The notes under the pieces are model-generated. The model saw only the letters and a list, made by a program, of their open reading frames with translations. It searched no databases and had not been told where the DNA came from. A DNA stretch of 64,000 nt from positions 2,976,001-3,040,000 of the forward strand of contig NZ_CP073714.1 in NCBI RefSeq assembly GCF_023101145.1. Reading direction: 5' to 3'. This stretch comes from Paenibacillus pabuli (lineage in GTDB: Bacteria > Bacillota > Bacilli > Paenibacillales > Paenibacillaceae). The stretch's first letter is position 1, and every line of letters starts with the position of its first letter. Of this stretch, positions 60,530 to 64,000 are shown one piece after another. Made by a program: the position numbers and the translations under genes.

Positions 60530-61681
60530 ATGGCAACACACGCTTATTATGTTCCGCCCGTGAACTTGATGGGCAGAGGGTGCTTACACGAAGCAGGCAA
60601 GATGATTGAGAATATGGGTATTCGCAAAGCGCTTGTCGTAAGTGATCATCAATTGATTTCTTCCGGCGTTGCTGAACAAGTGCTGTCTATACTAAGAAAA
60701 TCAGGGTTAGACTATGTGATATATGATGAGGTTCAGCCCAATCCAACCTGTCAAAATGTACATGACGGACTTCAGGTATATCAGGATCATGGCTGTGACG
60801 CCATTATATCGATAGGCGGGGGTTCACCGCAGGATGCTGCCAAAGGCATCGGCATAATAGCGACCAACGGTGGACATATCCGTGAGTATGAAGGTTTGCA
60901 TCAATCGAAACACAAGTCCGTGCCGCTTATTGCGATTAACACAACGGCTGGCACGTCGAGTGAGGTGACCATGAATTACGTGATTACAGATGAGGAACGC
61001 AAGGTGAAAATGGTGATGGTGGATCGAAACAGTCTTGTTGACCTGTCGGTGAATGACCCGGAGCTGATGCTGAGCAAGCCCGCCAGTCTTACGGCGGCCA
61101 CGGGCATGGATGCATTAACCCATGCGGTAGAAGCCATGGTGACGCCTGGCGGTTTCACGGTAACGAGTGCCACAGCAGCGGCGGCCGTGGAGCTGATCTT
61201 TGAATATTTGCCCAGAGCCGTCAGGGACGGCAGTGACCTGGAAGCAAGAGAGCATATGACGTACGCGTGTTTTCTTGGCGGGATTGCTTTTAATAATGCA
61301 GGCTTGGGTTATGTTCATGCGATGGCCCATCAACTTGGTGGAGTCTATGATCTGCCGCATGGGGTATGTAACGCGATGTTGCTCCCTTATGTAGAGGAAT
61401 TGAATGCAAAGCATGTGCCAGGTAAATTCCGTCATATTGCCAAAGCGATCGGTATGGATGTGAAGGGCAAACGGGATGAGGAGTGTTCTGAGTACGTGAT
61501 TGAAGCCATTCGTCAACTTTCCAAAGAGGTAGGCATTCCTGAGAAGCTGTCTGAATTAGGTGTGCAGGACCCTGATGTTGAGTTGCTGGCGGATAACGCC
61601 ATGAAAGATGCCTGTGCACCGGCCAATCCGTATCAGCCTTCCAGGGATGAAGTCATGGAGCTTTTCCGCAAAATCATATAG
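60530..61681 (+). CDS. Iron-containing alcohol dehydrogenase
   Basis: A 383-residue group III alcohol dehydrogenase. The NAD-binding motif is IISIGGGSPQDAAKGIG near residue 95. The metal ligands are in GMDALTHAVEAM (near residue 200), HAMAHQLGGVYDLPHG and HGVCNAMLLP (near residues 265-285). ACAPANPYQPSRDEV closes the C-terminal domain, as in family members. It should oxidise short alcohols or reduce aldehydes; methanol, butanol, propanediol or threonine dehydrogenase roles are all possible. AGGAGG precedes the ATG. A terminator follows. Confidence 0.93.
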   Translation: MATHAYYVPPVNLMGRGCLHEAGKMIENMGIRKALVVSDHQLISSGVAEQVLSILRKSGLDYVIYDEVQPNPTCQNVHDGLQVYQDHGCDAIISIGGGSPQDAAKGIGIIATNGGHIREYEGLHQSKHKSVPLIAINTTAGTSSEVTMNYVITDEERKVKMVMVDRNSLVDLSVNDPELMLSKPASLTAATGMDALTHAVEAMVTPGGFTVTSATAAAAVELIFEYLPRAVRDGSDLEAREHMTYACFLGGIAFNNAGLGYVHAMAHQLGGVYDLPHGVCNAMLLPYVEELNAKHVPGKFRHIAKAIGMDVKGKRDEECSEYVIEAIRQLSKEVGIPEKLSELGVQDPDVELLADNAMKDACAPANPYQPSRDEVMELFRKII

Positions 61682-61700
61682 GGTTAGGACCAACAGAGAG

Positions 61701-61725
61701 AGCCAGAATATATTCTGGCTTTTTT
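61701..61725 (+). terminator. Terminator after the alcohol dehydrogenase gene
   Basis: AGCCAGAATATATTCTGGCT is a perfect inverted repeat followed by TTTTT. Confidence 0.92.
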
Positions 61726-61817
61726 GGTGTGTACGTACTGCTGACCCTTATAAATACGGATACATTTCCTTCATTGGATAAATTAGTTTTTATACCGAGG
61801 TAGTCATTATTTTTTGT

Positions 61818-61846
61818 TTGACAGTGGGGGTGCTTTAATCCATAAT
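61818..61846 (+). promoter_or_regulatory. SigA promoter of the peptide/nickel-type ABC genes
   Basis: TTGACA and CATAAT are separated by exactly 17 bases, 48 bases before the ATG of the binding protein. Confidence 0.82.
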
Positions 61847-61893
61847 CAATCCATACTAAACACATAAGATAAATAGGAAGGGGAGAGTCAGAC

Positions 61894-63513
61894 ATGTCAC
61901 AGTTTAAATTATCAACCAGAAAGTCATTATGGGTAGGAGCGTTAGCCGTTCTATTATTGGTAATTGTTAGCGGATGCTCCGGATCGACCAATGATTCCGC
62001 TCCCAATGCAGCAGCTCAACCAGGCACCAGCCAAGGCACGGATGAGAATTCAAAGACGGACGAGACTGCAACGGGAGGGACTTTTGTATATGGTCGTCCG
62101 GCTGCCGTAACCTCGTTTGATTTGCATAATCAGATTACGTCCAACAATGCTTTTGCCATTGATAAGGTATTTGAATCGCTGGTTGCTTTTGATAGCAAGG
62201 GAGAAATTGTAGATTGGCTTGCCAAGTCGCATAACATCAGTGATGACGGCCTGACGTATACGTTTGTGCTGCGTGATGGCTTGAAGTTCTCCAACGGCAC
62301 AGATGTTACGGCAGAGGATGCCGTATTCTCACTGGAGCGGCATTTGAAGGTGGGCGGCCCGCTGGCAATATCCGCAAAGGTGGATACGATTAAAGCCAAA
62401 GACAACCACACCCTGGTGATTACGCTTAAAGAGCCGTATACGCCGTTTATCTCGGAACTATCCAACTTCTCGAACGGTATTATTCCGAACAATTTTGGCG
62501 GAGTTACCGAGGAAGAATTTTTCAAGAAGCCGGTAGGTACTGGACCGTTCGTGGTTGATCAGTGGGATCCTGCAGGCGATGTGACCTTTACTAAGAACAC
62601 TCATTACTGGCAAGAAGGAAAGCCATCGGTTGATAAGCTTGTTTACAAGCTGATCGAAGACGACAGCCAAGCAATTAACCAATTGAAAGCAGGAGAAGTG
62701 GATGCTATTGAGTCTCTAGCCCTGCAAAATGCCAATGAAATTAAGAATGGTGCAGATACAACGGTTGTGACCAATGGCAGTTGGGTAACAGAGCAATTGT
62801 TCTTTAATACGCTGGATAAGCATTTCTCCGATGTGCATGTTCGTCGGGCCTTGGCTCTGGCACTTGATCGTGACGGTCTGACTAAGGCGCTTACCTTTGG
62901 TTATGCACAGACAGCTAATTCATTGCTGCCTACAACGATTCCTTACAATTCGAATGATACGCTCAAGGCACTGAATTTTGATGTAAATGCAGCCAAAGCG
63001 GAACTGGCCAAATCGGCTTTCCCTGATGGATTCACTACAAAACTGCTTGTAGCTTCAGGCAACAGCACCAGAGCGCAAGAAGCGCAAATCATTCAGGCAG
63101 CGGGTAAACAAATTGGCATTAACATCGAGATTGAATCGATTGAACTCGCTACCTTCCGTGAACGATTCTTTGCTTATGATTTCGCAGCGATGCTGAACAG
63201 TGGGCAAGCCGATTCTCCGGAAGCGAATTCGATTATTGCGTTCCAGACCGATCCTGAAGGTTTCAGCAAATCTTACTGGACGCATTACACCAATGATGAA
63301 GTAACCAAGCTTCTATATAAAGGCCAACAAACACCGGACGGAGATGGCCGTGCCGAAATATACTCCAAACTGCTTCAAACGCTTGCCGATGAGGTGCCTT
63401 ACATTCCGCTTTACTATCCGGATATTCTGATTGGCGTTCGTTCTTCAGTAGATGGCATTGTTGTTTTGCCTAACGGCAGTGTGCGTTTTGAAGACGTTCG
63501 TGTTCAGAAATGA
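61894..63513 (+). CDS. ABC transporter substrate-binding lipoprotein, family 5
   Basis: A 539-residue lipoprotein of the OppA/DppA/NikA class. The signal is KSLWVGALAVLLLVIVSGCS with the lipobox VSGC. The mature body has AVTSFDLHNQITSNNAFAID, LKFSNGTDVTAEDAVFSLER and the C-terminal ADEVPYIPLYYPDILIGVRS, as in peptide-binding proteins. GGGGAGAG precedes the ATG. It should bind a peptide, nickel chelate or similar solute outside the cell. The permease starts within its last codons (ATGA). Confidence 0.93.
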   Translation: MSQFKLSTRKSLWVGALAVLLLVIVSGCSGSTNDSAPNAAAQPGTSQGTDENSKTDETATGGTFVYGRPAAVTSFDLHNQITSNNAFAIDKVFESLVAFDSKGEIVDWLAKSHNISDDGLTYTFVLRDGLKFSNGTDVTAEDAVFSLERHLKVGGPLAISAKVDTIKAKDNHTLVITLKEPYTPFISELSNFSNGIIPNNFGGVTEEEFFKKPVGTGPFVVDQWDPAGDVTFTKNTHYWQEGKPSVDKLVYKLIEDDSQAINQLKAGEVDAIESLALQNANEIKNGADTTVVTNGSWVTEQLFFNTLDKHFSDVHVRRALALALDRDGLTKALTFGYAQTANSLLPTTIPYNSNDTLKALNFDVNAAKAELAKSAFPDGFTTKLLVASGNSTRAQEAQIIQAAGKQIGINIEIESIELATFRERFFAYDFAAMLNSGQADSPEANSIIAFQTDPEGFSKSYWTHYTNDEVTKLLYKGQQTPDGDGRAEIYSKLLQTLADEVPYIPLYYPDILIGVRSSVDGIVVLPNGSVRFEDVRVQK

Positions 63514-64000
63514 AGAAATACTGGTTGATCAGTACTGTGGGAAGAGCGTTGGCAGTGATCTTTTGTGTGATGACAGCAGTCTTTTTTCTCATCAGAATGG
63601 TACCAGGAGATCCTGCCAAAATGATTCTTGGCGAGTACAGCACCCCCGAGGCTGTTGAGAGCATGCACCATGCTCTCGGGCTGGATCTGCCAATGGGTGA
63701 ACAGTTCGCACGGTTTGTGAAGACACTGTTCACCCAGGGGGATACCGGCAACTCCATTATTAATGGAACCTCGACTAGAGAGTTGATTGCTGATCGTGCA
63801 CCCGTTACCTTGCTGCTCATTGGCATGGCGTGTGCATTGGCAATCGTCATTGCACTCGTGCTTGCTACACTGGCCGCTACACACAAGGATAAGCTGCTGG
63901 ATCATTTGATACGTATTTTTCCTACGGTAACGCTAGGTATGCCAATCTTCTGGGTTGGCATCCTTTTGATTCTGCTGCTGAGTGTTCATCTTCACTGGTT
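63510..64000 (+). CDS. ABC transporter permease, DppB type; runs off the right edge
   Basis: The first 163 residues of a peptide/nickel permease. It starts at the ATG overlapping the preceding stop (ATGA). The N-terminal helix and loop read VIFCVMTAVFFLIRMVPGDP, a hallmark of the DppB group, followed by HHALGLDLPMGEQFARFVKT. The following part contains RAPVTLLLIGMACALAIVIA, a second membrane helix, and TVTLGMPIFWVGILLILLLS. The rest of the permease and any ATPases are outside the window. Confidence 0.9.
   Translation, partial: MKKYWLISTVGRALAVIFCVMTAVFFLIRMVPGDPAKMILGEYSTPEAVESMHHALGLDLPMGEQFARFVKTLFTQGDTGNSIINGTSTRELIADRAPVTLLLIGMACALAIVIALVLATLAATHKDKLLDHLIRIFPTVTLGMPIFWVGILLILLLSVHLHW

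Overview
The window looks like a chromosomal segment of a Paenibacillus-type, endospore-forming Gram-positive bacterium. The signs are strong AGGAGG-type ribosome binding sites, a YesM/YesN two-component pair, a spore-coat transglutaminase (Tgl), a lipoteichoic-acid-synthase-type enzyme, a Mn-dependent pyrophosphatase and CcpA-type cre boxes. The taxon is inferred from gene content; no rRNA or tRNA gene is visible.

Left part (1-16.3 kb). The window opens in the last part of a CYP102 (P450 BM3-like) fusion gene, of which the reductase half is present. Two small unknown genes follow. A minus-strand carbohydrate locus comes next: YesM sensor, YesN regulator, two sugar ABC permeases, a sugar-binding lipoprotein and an MGH1-like glycoside hydrolase. 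A perfect cre box lies ahead of the first permease. A Gfo/Idh/MocA oxidoreductase and a divergent AraC regulator with a cupin domain follow. A small membrane protein, a decayed gene remnant, RidA and a GNAT acetyltransferase complete this part, ending in a nine-copy GAAA tract.

Centre (16.3-40.8 kb). This is a large iron-acquisition island. A divergent, Fur-box-bearing promoter region separates a minus-strand pair (IucA/IucC-type siderophore synthetase and MFS exporter) from a plus-strand run: sbnA, sbnB, sbnH, two more IucA/IucC synthetases, a siderophore-binding lipoprotein, two FecCD permeases and an AraC regulator fused to a binding-protein domain. SbnA, SbnB and SbnH imply L-2,3-diaminopropionate synthesis and decarboxylation, so the product should be a staphyloferrin-B-like carboxylate siderophore. 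There is no local citrate synthase (SbnG) and no ABC ATPase. A less familiar block follows: an APH-fold kinase, a 739-residue protein with a C-terminal methyltransferase, a histidine phosphatase, a second methyltransferase, a DEDDh exonuclease and an unknown protein. A second Fur-controlled binding lipoprotein and a second AraC-binding-protein fusion close the island.

Right part (40.8-64 kb). This is mostly housekeeping and accessory genes: an SRAP (YedK/HMCES) protein, a VOC protein, a PPDK-like protein that has lost its phosphohistidine domain, an LtaS-type sulfatase, a luciferase-like oxidoreductase, a phosphoesterase that appears to start at AUU, PpaC, a divergent IF-3 paralogue, Tgl, a multi-PAS hybrid kinase, a truncated KhtT-like protein, a DUF3153-like lipoprotein, a 30-residue membrane peptide, a secreted GH12 enzyme under a perfect cre box, PepF, a GNAT protein, an iron-dependent alcohol dehydrogenase and the start of a peptide/nickel-type ABC transporter that runs off the right edge.

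The points most worth following are the rearranged staphyloferrin-B-like locus with its unexplained kinase/methyltransferase/phosphatase/exonuclease block, the PPDK-like protein without its swivelling His domain, the AUU-started phosphoesterase and the IF-3 paralogue.
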